Assembly (NCBI GenBank): GCA_015143295.1
Contig: CM026566.1
Span: forward strand, 4,947,072 to 5,011,071
DNA from: Tetracentron sinense
Taxonomy: Eukaryota; Streptophyta; Magnoliopsida; Trochodendrales; Trochodendraceae
Length of the DNA: 64,000 nucleotides
Direction of reading: 5' to 3'
Shown here: one piece after another, positions 22,826 to 35,025 of the stretch
Layout of the letters: every line of letters begins with the position of its first letter
How positions within the stretch are numbered: the first letter of the stretch is position 1
Program-made: the position numbers and the translations under genes
The notes under the pieces: model-generated
The model's input: the letters and a program-made list of their open reading frames with translations, nothing else
Databases searched by the model: none
What the model was told of the DNA's origin: nothing

Positions 22826-23651
22826 CCTGCACTTCTTATCACAACCGCATTTATGGAAGAACATACTTCATAAATTTTCTTACTAAATGACCCTTGCATG
22901 GGTCAGGAATGTCCTCATTCTTGGGCTGCTCATGCGGGCACTCTTTATAATAAAAGGTCCGATGATGTTGAGGCTCGTGATTCATAGATATATATTATTT
23001 TAGAACATTTTCCTTGACTAGGCCTTTACGTTAGCATGCACACGTAATCGATGATGATAATATACGGTGACCAAAACAACGTGAACAACAATATTCACCT
23101 TTGGTTATATCGTTAACATCGTGGAGGATTTCGTGCTACTGAACAACTACCAAACTAGGTATGTGGAAGTAAGCCCTATTTGGGCACCGAGATGTAATTT
23201 TTTCTATCTCTAAATTGTTTAGATGATCTCCATCTGAAAAATAAAGTTGTCAGGAACGTTAATGGTGATAGGGATAAGAAGAGAAAGAAATGAAAAAGTT
23301 CAGGTTATTCAAATTCACGTAGTTTGGTGGTTGTTCAGTAACACGGAACCCTCCACGATATTAACTACATAACCAAAGGTGAATATTATTGTTCACGTTG
23401 TTTTGGTCATTGTATGTCATCATCATCCATTCCGTGTGCATGCGCACGTTAAGGCCTGGTCAAGGAAGAGGTTCTAAAAGAATGTATATCTATGAATCAC
23501 GAACCTCAACATCAGCAGACTTTTTATTGTAAAGAGTTTCCGCATGAGCAGTCCAAGAATGAAGACATTCCTAACCCCTGTAAGGGTCATTTAGTAAGAA
23601 AATTTATCAAATATTTTCTTCCATAAATGCGATTGTAATAAGCAGTGCAGG
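22826..23651. repeat. Large hairpin: 331-bp arms, 164-bp loop
   Basis: Arm 22826-23156 is the imperfect reverse complement of 23321-23651. Landmarks include CGCATTTATGGAAGAA against TTCTTCCATAAATGCG, and CCTTTGGTTATATCGTTAAC against GTTAACTACATAACCAAAGG-like sequence. The loop contains CTATTTGGGCACCGAGATG, a satellite relic. No protein signature was found in the arms. A transcript would fold into a long duplex. Confidence 0.88.
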
Positions 23652-23834
23652 AACCAGGTGGTACATCGAGGCATAACATGCAATCTGCAGATCAAAGTTT
23701 ATCCTTATTCTGAATTTAGTGTTAGCTAGTGTTGGAGTTACATCAGCACCTTTTGATGCTCGATTTGGGCACCGAAAAGCCGAATTCCCAATCTGGAAGC
23801 TAACCCTTAAGTTTTAACCTTAGGAAATTTCTAA

Positions 23835-24155
23835 TTAATCTGAGTAAATCTCGGATTTGTAGAGTATAGTATTCCAACTCACGAAAGTGAGGTATCTCTA
23901 TCACTAACATGCTAAGCAATCACATATATTTCAGATTTTGCAAGGTATAGTATCCAACTCACAAAAGTAAGGTTCATCCTTCACTAACATACTAACTAAA
24001 TAGGTCTAAGATTTAGATTTGCGGAGTAAAGTATTCCAACTTATGAAAATGAGGTATTTCCATTACTAACATACTAACTAAATAGGTCGAAGATTCAGAT
24101 TTGCAGAGTAAAGTGTTCCAACTTATGAAAATGAGGTATTTCCATTACTAACTAA
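23835..24155 (+). repeat. About four 82-bp tandem units
   Basis: Units carry ATTCCAACTTATGAAAATGA and CACTAACATACTAACTAAAT, spaced about 82 bases apart, with the earlier copies more diverged. Confidence 0.8.
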
Positions 24156-24411
24156 TGATACAAGAAATGTATTTGTCACACAATGATTTTTGAACAGGAG
24201 ATCTAAAGTTCTATGCATGTATGTGTATAACATTAAACCAATACAAAAACCAACCATCATAAACACGAAGTTTACACTCTCATAAGCATTTTAAATAGTT
24301 AATATAGTTACTAATTTATAATTACCATCATTTATAAATTTCAAGGAAGAATCATGGGCTTAAAGTTTCTGAACAAGATTTATCTGTTTACGTGTGTATC
24401 CTTGCATCTGA

Positions 24412-24725
24412 GGTTGATTATGCTTAACCACACTTAAAGGGGGCTCTATAAGCCACCACGTGTCCCCTTTAACACCCACCCACTAACTATGGTTAAGATT
24501 CACTCACCCATAGGTTTCATCCATCTAACATTGATTTTTAGGAAAAAAAAACCTTAGGTTGATTGCTTAACCACAATTAAAGGGGGCTCTACAGGCCGCC
24601 ATGTGTCCCCTTTAACACCCACCCACTAACTATGATTAAGATTCACTCACCCGTAGGATTCATCCGTCTAACATTGATTTTTAGAAATGAATAAAAAAAT
24701 TAACCTTAGGTTAATTATGTTTAAC
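24412..24725 (+). repeat. Tandem pair of MITE half-elements
   Basis: Two units of about 150 bases share GTCCCCTTTAACACCCACCC, ACTATG(G/A)TTAAGATTCACTC and CTAACATTGATTTTTAG. These are the arms of the Mutator-like foldback family seen elsewhere in the window. Related relics, with AACTTGAGAAGTGTTCAATC-type sequence, continue to about 25250. Confidence 0.75.
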
Positions 24726-25249
24726 CTTGGTTACTTGTCCCAATTAACTCCTAGGTTGAATTAGAGTCAATCGTGATTGAACTTGAGAAGTGTTCAATCA
24801 CACTCATAGGTACGTGTCCCAATTAACTCCTACTAATTGTGATTAAGATTCACAATCTAATTTAGATTTTTACAAAAAAAAAAATATTAACCCAAAGAGT
24901 TAAAAATTTATAACCATAGTTAATTTTTTAAAATAATTTGTTCTAAAAACCAATGTTAGATTATTAAACCTTAAGGGTTATTAAATCTTATCCACACTTA
25001 ATAGGGGTTAACAAGGACACGTGTTGACCTCTGAGTGCAATTGAAATCTTCTCGAGTTCAACTGCACCCACAAGTCAACACATGCCCCTATTAATCTCTA
25101 TTAATTACGTTTCAAATTTACTAACTCTTCGTTAAGAATTTTTAATCCTTATAGTTAAATATTTTTTAATATTTCTTTCTAAAAATCAAGTTTATATTGT
25201 TGAACCCCAAGGATTAATGAATCTTACATCTTCAAGGGAAAGATATTTG

Positions 25250-25914
25250 TTTGCACTAATACTATGTCCAATCAAAAAGAGAGTGAGTCTTGAAAGAGTG
25301 ATGCAAACACTATCCTTAAATTTTATCTTCTACTATAGTTGAAATAAACCCTTGAAAATGTTTATTGAATTTTATCTTCTACTATAATGTGAAAGATAAA
25401 ATCACAATTCATTACCATTGAACTCTCCTTGAGGGCCAAAATATTCCTTAAATTTTATCCTAAATGCCCCTCACTAGGGCCTTTCTTCATAGTTTATCTC
25501 CCTCTCCCCTCTCATATGCATACCTAAAATATTATTTAAATTTTTTTCTAAAATACGGGACAATTTTTTTTACCCAAAATGTCGTCCCTCAAGTTTCTAT
25601 ACCTAAAATAGAATTTAATTTTTTCTCCAAAATACCCCTCACTAGAATCCCTCTCCCTCTACCCTCTCTCTCACATGCATCGCACGTGCAGGCCACTAGT
25701 CTCTACTATTATAATGCCGATGTCATGTTCAAAACGTCAACGAAAATTTGTGCTAATTCCAAATTTACCCTTTACAATGAAAGGTGTTAAAACATTGATT
25801 ATTTTTTTACTAAATTCCAATACTACCCCCTTCTATTAATAGATAAAAAATATTTTACTAAATTCCAATACTACCTCTTCTATTATCTTATGAGTCATCC
25901 ACTTCTAAGCAGAC
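25250..25914. other. AT-rich CACTA interior without a gene
   Basis: Repeated phrases such as CCCTCACTAG, CCCTCTC and AAATTTTATC suggest decayed repeats. The 108-codon frame at 25464-25790 has no recognised domain. Confidence 0.55.
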
Positions 25915-26440
25915 CCAAGTATTCTGTGTCGCTTTTAACCCATGTTTAATTATGGTTAAGTTAAATTAAATTAAAATTAGTAATTTTGTTTTTTGTTTTT
26001 CTAAAAAAACATGGTTAGATTGCTTAACCATTAGGGAGTTAACCCAAGTGTCCCGTGTCCCTTTTAACCCATGTTTAATTATGGTTAAGTTAAATTAAAT
26101 TAAAATTAGTAACTTTGTTTTTTTGTTTTTCTAAAAAACATGGTTATATTGCTTAACCTTAGGGAGTTAACCCAAGTGTCCTATGTCCCTTTTAACCCAT
26201 GTTTAATTATGGTTAAATTAAATTAAAATTAGTAATTTTGTTTTTTGTTTTTCTAAAAAACATAGTTAGATTGCTTAACATTAGGGAGTTAACCCAAGTG
26301 TCCCGTGTCCCTTTTAACCCATGTTTAACTATGATTAAGTTAAATTAAATTAAAATTAGTAATTTTTTTTTTGTTTTTTTCCAAAAACCATGGTTAGATT
26401 GCTTAACCTTAGGGAGTTAATCATAGTTGATGGGTGGTAA
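25915..26440 (+). repeat. Four tandem units of about 121-130 bp
   Basis: CCCATGTTTAA(T/C)TATG occurs at about 25938, 26068, 26197 and 26318. Each copy is followed by TTAAATTAAATTAAAATTAG and TTAGGGAGTTAACCCAAGTG. It appears to be one MITE arm amplified in tandem. Confidence 0.85.
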
Positions 26441-26574
26441 AAAAGGGACGTGGACCAATGAGGTCACTGGGTCAGCTTTTTAGCTGACCTTGGGGTCTGT
26501 TTTCCATTTCCCTTATCTTATTTTCTCATATATGCCCTCCTTAAAAACGTACTATTTTTTCCAAATTCACCTAA

Positions 26575-26835
26575 GAGTCCGATTACACCACTGAGGTTGC
26601 AAGGTGTCCGTTTTAACACTCCTTAATTGTGGTTAAGATTTACCCACCCTTTTGGTTCACCCACCTATCTTTGGTTTTTAGAAAAAATATTAATTTTTTT
26701 TAAACCTTGATGAAAATTAATTAAGTCTAGAAACTAAGAATAAGTGGATGACCCCTAGGGGTGGGTGAATCTTAACCACGGTTAAAGAGTGTTAAAAGGG
26801 ACACATGGCGACTTCAATGGCGTAACCAGACTCCT
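26575..26835. mobile_element. Mutator-like foldback MITE copy
   Basis: The left arm starts GAGTCCGATTAC with GAGGTTGCAAGG. The right arm ends GCGACTTCAATGGCGTAACC then AGACTC. Inner arms pair TTAAGATTTACCCACC against GGTGGGTGAATCTTAA. Confidence 0.75.
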
Positions 26836-28207
26836 CACTCTCTTAGCAAAATGCTCCAATAGAATGTTTCGTCAAGGCCCTGCCTTCCCCCTTTCTTTCT
26901 TATATCCAAAATGCCCCTAAAGTTTTTAATTCATAATAATATTTAAAGAATATATATATAAATAATAATTAATCTTTATCTTCTTTACTATTACAATGCG
27001 AGAGGCATGCGTAGATGATTTTTCTAAAATTCTTAAACTACCCTTATATAAAATCAAAACGTTGATTTAATGTTTTACTTTGATTCCCAGACTACCCCAT
27101 GCTCCTCTATCTATTTAGAATCACAGCCAATCGTGATTGAACTCGCGAAGAGTTCAATCGCACCCGCAGGTTAACAATTAACCACAATTCTAGAACTATC
27201 TTGTTTTTACAGTAATTAACATACACCCATTTTTACAATAATCAAGATTTTAAAAGAAAAAAAATGGAGATATTGTCTATTGCTCAAATATTGACTTAGA
27301 GATTCAAGCCTAAAACTTGAAATATGTAAACTTTCTTTCTTAAAAATAAAAAATAAAATAGATGGTTTGAACAACTAGGGCCTCAATTAATTTCTCCAAA
27401 GGTTTACTATTTATAAATCCTTGAAACAAGGCCCTATACATTCCAGAAATGTAAGAGAATCACTGACAAGCAACTGAGATGTATGACAATAAGAAATAGA
27501 AATGAAGACATACAAATTTCACATGGGATTTCTGTAAAGTTACCCAATAGAAATAAACAAAATTGAGTGTTTACAAAATTTACAAATTTTTTTGATTGAT
27601 TATGAACAAAAATGAAGACATACAAAATAAACTAATAGATTGATTATGAACAAAATTTACAAATTTCACATGGGATTTCTGTAAATTTCACAGAGAGAGA
27701 ATTCTTACAGAGAGGCTGACCGAAGAGGAGAGAGTGCTGCACAGAGGCAAGGTGTTGCCAGAGGTGTGGCTGCCGGAGAAGGTTGTTGTGCTGGCCGGAC
27801 TGATCGTGCTAAGCTAGCTACCAGAGGTGACATGCAAATAGAGTGAGAGAGTAGAGAGAGAAAGTAGAGAGAAAGAGAGTAGAGAGAGAGAGTATAGAGA
27901 TAGAGAATAGAGTAGAGAGAGAGTAGAGAGAGAGAAAGAGAGAGAACTTACCGAAGGTGCGGCTGCCGAAGAGGGGAGAGGGTGGAGGTGCTACCCAAGG
28001 TGTGGCTGCCAAAGAGGGAAGAGGGTGATCCCGTAGAGGGTGCTGCCGGAGAGGGTGACCGGAGCACAGAGCAAGGAGGCCAGAGCATGAAGGCTGAAGC
28101 ACAAACGCCGGAGAACGAAGGCAGGAGCATGTAGAAGCAGAAGGGAGCACGCAGGATTGATGAAACAAGGTTAAAATGAAGGGAAAACATCGGGGAGCTA
28201 TTAAAAG
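26836..28207. other. CACTA interior near the right end, no supported gene
   Basis: It contains a MITE relic near 27126-27180, a duplicated segment with TTCACATGGGATTTCTGTAAA (near 27516 and 27664), and a GA-rich tract at 27836-27950. The open frames on the - strand at 27818-28216 are Leu/Ser/Pro-rich low-complexity sequence across GGTGCTGCCGGAGAGGG-like repeats, and no family is recognised. Confidence 0.6.
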
Positions 28208-28559
28208 ATTTATCACGGCGGTTTTTAATTACCGCCGTTATAATTTAGTTATAATGGCGTTTAGCATCTAACCGCAGCTATTATTAATGATTATAATGAC
28301 GGTTTTTAGACCTACCGCCACTATAATCAAGGCAGGAAGTGACAGTGCGGGAAAGTGAAAAGGTGGAGGGAACAACTTGCAACGGCGGTTATAAAAAAAG
28401 CGTCATTCGAAATATGGTTATCACGGCGGTTATTAAAATACCGCCGTTATATCTAGGCACCAACCGAGCTTCTACTGTGGTTCTTGAGAAACGTCATTAT
28501 ATATAACCTGCTACGATGGTTTTTGAGAACCGCCGTTACAAACATGTAGTTTAGTAGTG
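28208..28559 (-). repeat. CACTA right subterminal repeats and terminus
   Basis: Motifs CGGCGGTT and ACCGCCGTTATA recur in both orientations up to the terminal TAGTAGTG at 28552-28559. They match the motifs at the left end, supporting one element. Confidence 0.85.
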
Positions 28560-28562
28560 TTG

Positions 28563-29754
28563 TGGTCCACGTGTGTGACTTGTGAGACTCTTATCTTAAC
28601 ACATAAGTGAATTCGTGCATAAGTGTTGTAATTAACATTCGAAACAGTCATCCCTTAGGTTACCATCCTCCACTAAGAAACTCCGCCAGGTTACATCTCC
28701 CTAGTTAGAAAATTCTCAACATAGAGGTTTTCCCTCTAAGCTTTGACCTTCCCGAATATCGATCGCCATGCAACATAATTAGGGCATAACTTAACATCAC
28801 AATTGCATATAGATAATACATTATCATAGTTCATAATTACTTTCACAAACATCAATTATATACCCTCCTTCCATTTGCACACCATTCACAACCATAAAAA
28901 CCATGAATCCATCCACATACATTCCCATCCTCCATTTGTGCACAATCAAACGCCCATACAAAATCATACTCCATCCACATACATTCTCATCCTCCATTCT
29001 TAACATTAAACATCATCCATTTCATAAGATAATCCCATAACATAATCATATAGTCATACTTAATCATGCAAATAATCCATCATTTCTAGTTTAAACAATC
29101 TTACATACTTACGAATTCATAATAGAGTTGAGTTGGATGATATATCAACCTTTGGGATCATTCTCTTTGATCCAAACGCTCCTAAGAAGGCTTGATGTTG
29201 ATTCCAAAGCTTTTCTTGAAGTCTCCAAACTATCTCCTTCTTCTTCAAGAAAAATCCCCTTTGAAACCTTAGGTATCCTCTTCCCTCTTTGCCAAATTAG
29301 GTTTAGAAGATGTTAGAACCCTAACTCCTCGAAATATAACTTCTATTTATAGCCTAGGGGTTTAAAACCCCAAATTCTGAAACCCTTTTAAGAAATTATG
29401 TGCGCGACTGTGATCGATCGCACACCATCTGCTAGCAATCATAGACCCCAGTGCAATCGATTGCACCTGAAGGTGATCTGTCGCAAATGTCACAGAACCC
29501 TTCCCCAGAATTTTGCCTAAGTACGATTGATCGTAAACCCAACAAAGGATTTCTCCATTTTTCTAACCGAGTACAATCGATCGTAGCTCCCCTGCGATCG
29601 ATCATAGCTCTATTTTCTCACTTAAAACCTTTAATAATTTTAAAACACTCCACACCACTTAGCCATAATTAACACATGCATAATAACATAACCCAAAGAC
29701 TATTCTACCCTTATAAATTCCATTAATGGCATAAAAAAATTTCGGGTCTCTACA
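28563..29754 (-). mobile_element. Truncated LTR on the - strand, cut by the CACTA
   Basis: Read on the - strand it begins TGTAGAGACCCG at 29754. It has GATCGATCG-type palindromes (about 29405-29610), a TATA-like CTATAAATAG at 29352-29343 and a stretch near 28650-28770 similar to 32955-33080 of the solo LTR. It stops at the CACTA target duplication, so the CACTA inserted into it. The 60-codon frames here are not genes. Confidence 0.72.
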
Positions 29755-30903
29755 CACGTGTTGGCTTGTGGGTGCATTGAACTCTCTAAGTTCAATTGTA
29801 ATTGGCTATGATTGGATCTCCATTCACCTCCATGCCCATGCTATGCCATATACAATACATTTAAAAGAAAATCTTTTTTTTCAAAAGTTTAGGGGGAGGG
29901 GCACATGCCCCCCATTCTGCCCCTGTTCTAGAGGGGACCGCTCAATTAAAGCTTTAATGACCATGACTAATTAGTATCCTTCCCTATATATATGTTTGTG
30001 TGTGTGTGTGCGCGCGCGCGCTCGTAAAGGGAAGGAATTATGTACTCTTTGATGACCCATCTAATGATTGGCCGGATGTTTCTTCTCTACAATGGGTCCA
30101 ACCAATGCACTAAGGATTTGCCTAGATAATTTCCAAACACAAATGTTGCTTGTAAAAAATATCGAATTGCAAAATCTTATTTCAAATGAATACTTCAACT
30201 TGAAGAATTAGTAGCAATCACAAATATCAAATTCACATGACAGATATAGAGAGAACTTACCCAACATTATAAGGTATATTAGGCAGCCTTAGGTAAAGCC
30301 AATATATTCAATATGGTTCCCATAGCACCATTGTGGGTTAATGTATTTTGAGGGCAACACAGATAAGTCCCTTCCTCTTTTCTTCTTTTTTATTTTATTT
30401 TTATATGAAATTGTTAGTTTAATTTTTATAAAAATTGTTAGTTAATTTGTTTGTTTTAGAGTAATTGAATTATATTTTTAGTAAATTTTATGTTGGTTTT
30501 AATTGTTTAATTACTGATTTTTTAGGTTTTCTTTTAAGTTAGTTTAATTTCTAATTTTTCAGGTTAGATTAAAATTGATTTTTTGTTTCGTCTAAATCCT
30601 TATTTATAGCTTAATTTTAGGTTAGTTTTTACTTAGTTTAAATCTATTATGTGGGATTTAGTTTCAGCATTTAGTGTGGTATTAAGATATTTTGTGGTGA
30701 TTTTGCATGAGCATTCTTGTCCATGTTTTGTTGGTTTGGACGATGTAGGTTTTTTTTAAATATTGCTATCATCTAAGGGAAGAACCATAAATATTAGAAT
30801 TGGCCATAGTTCACAAAGTTGGTCTACTCAAGACTCGGTCAAGTAAATGCAATCTGATCACGTAATTGAGTTTAATCATTAAGACCTAAGACATCTTGGT
30901 TTT
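29755..30903. other. Unassigned AT-rich spacer
   Basis: It starts with MITE-like CACGTGTTGGCTTGTGGG and has a TG/CG dinucleotide run at 29996-30020. From 30380 to 30680 it is T-rich with repeated TTAGTTT words. No gene was recognised. Confidence 0.6.
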
Positions 30904-31996
30904 TGTAGAACCCCGGAACTTGGTTTCATAGTCAGTGAATAGTGCTATAAATAGTATTTTTCAGGGCCAAATGGCCTCCCATGTATTTTGGATTTGCGAT
31001 TAATGATGAAAAGGGTTTGGAAATCAAACTAAGTGTGTGGTGGTTGTGTTAAGGGTCCTAAAGATGCAGAGGGGTCCTAAGGGTGTCAAACTAAGAGTGG
31101 AAACACTCTTAAGTGTCAAAAAGGGAAAAAATATGAGAAATTGCCAAGTTCTGCAAGTGGTCGGTCGACCGCTCCAATTCTCGGTCGACCGACTGTCACG
31201 AAAACGCCCAAAAATGGGCCAACAGTAGGGCTTTTTCAACAGCCGGTCGACCGGAACTACCCCTCCGAGGCGATCAACCGGCCTTAGTAAATTGGGGATA
31301 ATTTCCCCAGTTTACGAATTTTAAGGGTAAACTAGGGTTTTCACAACCCTAGGCCTATAAAAGCAAATTCATTTCGTAGGTTTTGGGGGAGACTAACCTA
31401 AGAGAGGATTTGGAAGAGAAAAGGGAGAGGAAACTAGGGTTTCAAGAAGGGATTTCTTGGGTGAGCAAGAGTGGAGCTTGGATTGCACTTCTCAAGATTG
31501 GATCTCTCTTCCAAGGTGTTTCTCAAGCATTGGAGTGTGGGGATTCAACCTTCTCCCTTCTCAAGTGCTACTCTTTGGAGATTTAATCTCAAATAAGGTA
31601 GAACACTCTACTAGCTTTTCATGTTGTGATTCACTCATGACTACTATGATAATTAAACCTTGATTTGGATGAAAGTATATAGATAGCTCCACACAAACTA
31701 GTCTTATTAAGATGAACAAGCAGGTTAAATTGATAAAAATTAAGTAGAACAATCTACTAACTACCTTTTTATGATTCATTCATGCTTAGTAATTAGTAAA
31801 ACATAGTTTTTGGTAGAAATTAAGGCGTATAGCCTTGTTAGTGAGCTTTAATACATGATATGATCTTTGAGGAAATTAAGACTTATTGCATTGTGTGTAA
31901 TAAAGATAAAGATAAAAGAGATGAGTTTTGATAAGAGAGTGTGAATACACTCTCCTAAATGGATTGTTAAGATTCCTTTAGACTTCGTAAGATTAA

Positions 31997-34046
31997 TGTA
32001 AAGACCCGAACCTTCATTCTTGTCTTTAGTACAATTAATATGGGTATAATAGTCTTTTGATATGTTTTAATGTTTATTTATTTATATCTAAATGGCGTAG
32101 TGTGGTCTAATTGGTTAAGTGTTAAAATGGTGGAAAAATCAGAGTTGATGATCGATCGTTAGAACCTGAAACCTTAGTAAGCTACTGTTTTGGGTGATGA
32201 TCGATTGCACTAATGTGACGATCGATCGTCTTGGATAGAAAATCTAGATAAGGTTCTATTTCTTCGATGAACGATCGCCACCCGCGAATCAGGTTTTTAA
32301 AAAGTTGCCGAATTTTGGGGTTTTTAAACCCCTAGCCTATAAATAGCACTTCTAATTCGAGGGTTTTATACTCTAAATGGTTTCTAACCTAATTTGGGAG
32401 AGATTTGAAAAAAAACCTAGGGATTCTAGAAGTTTTGGCTTGGAGAGGAAGAAATTGCTAAAGGGAAAAGAAGAGTTAGCTTGGACATCAACCCCAAAGC
32501 TTGAGGGAGCTTCATCTTGCGATTTGGATCCAAGAGAAGGATCCCTAAGGTCGATAAACTCTCTAACCCAACCCTATTAATGATGTTTTGTGAATATTAG
32601 TATGATATAAATGATAGAAATGGAAACTGGTTATGTTTTCCCCAATTATATATGGATTAAGCTTATTACAGATGGAAATGAGTTTGATACTATGGATAGA
32701 ATGTATGGAGGATGTGAAATACTATGGAGGATGGGATGAATGTATGGATGTGGATTATGTTTGGGTTGTATGAATGGATTATGGTGTGGTAGAATGTCAA
32801 AATGGGAAAGGGCAAAGTATCCATAATTAACACACTCAAGGTGTTTGTTGAAATGTTTAAGAAGGATGAATGTTAGTATGATGCTATTGATTATTAAGAA
32901 ACTAAGTTAAATGGATATTGTTGTTTGTCATGATAAATTATACCCTATTTACTTGTATGGTGATCGGTATTCGGGTAAGCCAAATCTTATAGGAAAATCT
33001 TCCACGTTGGGAATTCTCTAACTAAGGAGATGTAACCTAGCAGAGTTTCTTAACGGAAGATTATAATCTAAGAGATGACTCATTTGAATTCCAATCACGA
33101 CACTCAAGCACACGTTCACTCGCATGATAAGTATTTAAGTCTCATGAGTTCACTTGTCTCACAAGCATGCATGCATTGGACACAAACATGTTAAGAATTA
33201 TGTCATGAAATAATGATCCCTCATTACGAACATCCACTCTACGCGTTGTCACACTCATGTTATGCTATGAAAGAATGATCCTCAGTTACGAACATACCAC
33301 TCCATGCGTTGCCGCGACTATGTGACAAAACACTATGAATTATGCGTTGCTAGGACAAAACACTATGATTATGCATTGTCGGGACAAACACACTATGAAT
33401 CATTCATGTATGAGTCTATGCATATGTTAAGTTCAAGTTCATGAATAAGAATCGCACAAGTACACGAGTCAAAGTGATGTTATGACATGTTATATGCTCC
33501 ACACTCTGATTATGTCTATATTAAGTGAATCTATTACTGTTAAGTATACATAAACTAAGTTATGATATTGATATTGCTCATACTACTTTATGTTGTTGTT
33601 GGTTTGTTTATCCACTGAGTATTCTATACTCAGTCGACCTGCCATTGTCTTCAGGTTTAGGAGAGGAGCCGTGGACTGAGGAGGTATACACGGAAGAAGG
33701 GGAAAAAGGTGAGCTTCCTGAGGAAGGAGCTATGAATTTAGACGGTTATCCTTATTACTAGTTAGTTGTTTCAGTTTTAAAGGAATTGTAATAGACTTTT
33801 AGTTGATGTTGCTCATTAGACTACCTTACGGTTGGTACCAGACTATTTTGGTTTATGTTAGGTTATGTTATGTTGGGCAAATGACCATTGTACAGGATGG
33901 TTTGGTTTTATATAATCAAAATTCTATTATCCTCATTTTGGAGACTCGTGTTGGTATGCCTTGTATGCATGGATTTTAAGCAGGTTAAGGAGATGTGACG
34001 ATTCCAAAGTCCTATTTTAGCCTTGTAGGATTTTGGGGTCGTTACA
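31997..34046 (+). mobile_element. Solo LTR (2050 bp) nested in the outer solo LTR
   Basis: It starts TGTAAAGACCCG and ends TTGGGGTCGTTACA. The flanks 31992-31996 and 34047-34051 are both ATTAA, a perfect 5-bp duplication. It has GATCGATCG-type palindromes at 32149-32276 and TATAAATAG at 32338-32346, so its promoter region is recognisable. The same family as the - strand LTR at 28563-29754 is likely. Confidence 0.9.
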
Positions 34047-34514
34047 ATTAAAGGGATGGGTTTTCGATGGAAAGAGCGTAGAAACACTCTACTAGTTGGT
34101 TATGCTATGAGTTATTATGAGATATTAGGATTAATGAATGGTTTTTGATGAATTCTATGGCATATGGCCTTGTTCTTCATGTTATGGATTATGTGTTTAA
34201 ACAATTTCCTCACTTTCCTTAATTATACACAAAGGATATGCATGGTCAGTCACTCTTATATGATCAGCTTTCATCGAGTACAAGTATTGAAAGAAGAGTT
34301 TGTTTTAAACAATGATTTCTGTTCAAAACAAGATTTCTGTTTAAAGTATGATTCTGCTTAAGTATGACTCCGCTCAAAGAAGCATTTGTACAAAGTATGG
34401 TTTTCAAAGCATTGTGTTTAAGAAGGGTTTGGTTTAAAGAGGGGTTTTCTAAAAGTACGGTTTTGCTTAAAATGAGATTTGGTTTAAAGTACGTGCTCAA
34501 GTGTGATGTTTTAT

Positions 34515-35025
34515 GTGTAACAAGGCTAGTGTGTGCCGTTCAATCATAGTCCGGGTACTAGTTAAGTAGGAGTGATGAAGCTAATGTGTTCCGTTCCATC
34601 ATAGTCCGGGCATTAGTTAAGCAAGTGTAAAGATGCTAGTGTGTTCCATTCCACCATAGTCAGGGCACTAGTTATTCAGGCACTAGTTAAGGCTCACAAG
34701 TAAAGAGGTTAGTGTGTTCCGTTCCTTCATAGTCTGGGCACTAGTCAAGCTCAAAAGTAAAGATGCTAGTGTGTTTCATTCCACCATAGTCCGGGCACTA
34801 GTCATGTAAAGATAAGATGCTAGTGTGTTCCGTTCCACTATAGTCCGGGCACTAGTGAAGTAAAGTAAAGTATGTGTAAAGACACTAGTGTGTTCCGTTC
34901 CATCATAGTCGGAGCACTAGTTAAGTAAAATAAAAGAAATGAAAGTAAGTGCAACGTATGGGTTGTGTGTATGTGTGAATGATGCTAGTATGTCCGTTCA
35001 ATCATAGTCGGGTACTAGAAATGCA
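34515..35025 (+). repeat. About eight units of a 60-bp-class tandem repeat in the outer LTR
   Basis: Each unit carries GCTAGTGTGTTCCGTTCCA and CATAGTC(C)GGGCACTAGTTA with variable spacers rich in AAGTAAAG. The last copies are more diverged. Confidence 0.85.

Larger units (their letters stand above)
10844..28559 (+). mobile_element. CACTA (En/Spm-type) DNA transposon, 17.7 kb, no transposase seen
   Basis: The left end reads CACTAAGAAATTC and the reverse complement of the right end reads CACTACTAAACTAC. The two ends stay alignable for about 30 bases up to a shared CGGCGG. The 3 bases before (10841-10843) and after (28560-28562) are both TTG, the 3-bp target duplication typical of CACTA elements. 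Both ends carry subterminal repeats with AACGGCGG or CCGCCGTTA. I found no TNPD/TNP2 or TNPA-like reading frame, so it is probably non-autonomous. It contains two host gene fragments, a satellite, a hairpin and a nested LTR element (6.8 kb). Without that insertion it would be about 10.9 kb. Confidence 0.88.

Noticed and set aside
27818..28216. 132-codon frame on the - strand, Leu/Ser-rich
   Set aside because: Low complexity over GGTGCTGCCGG and GAGA repeats; overlapping frame of similar length; no recognisable domain.
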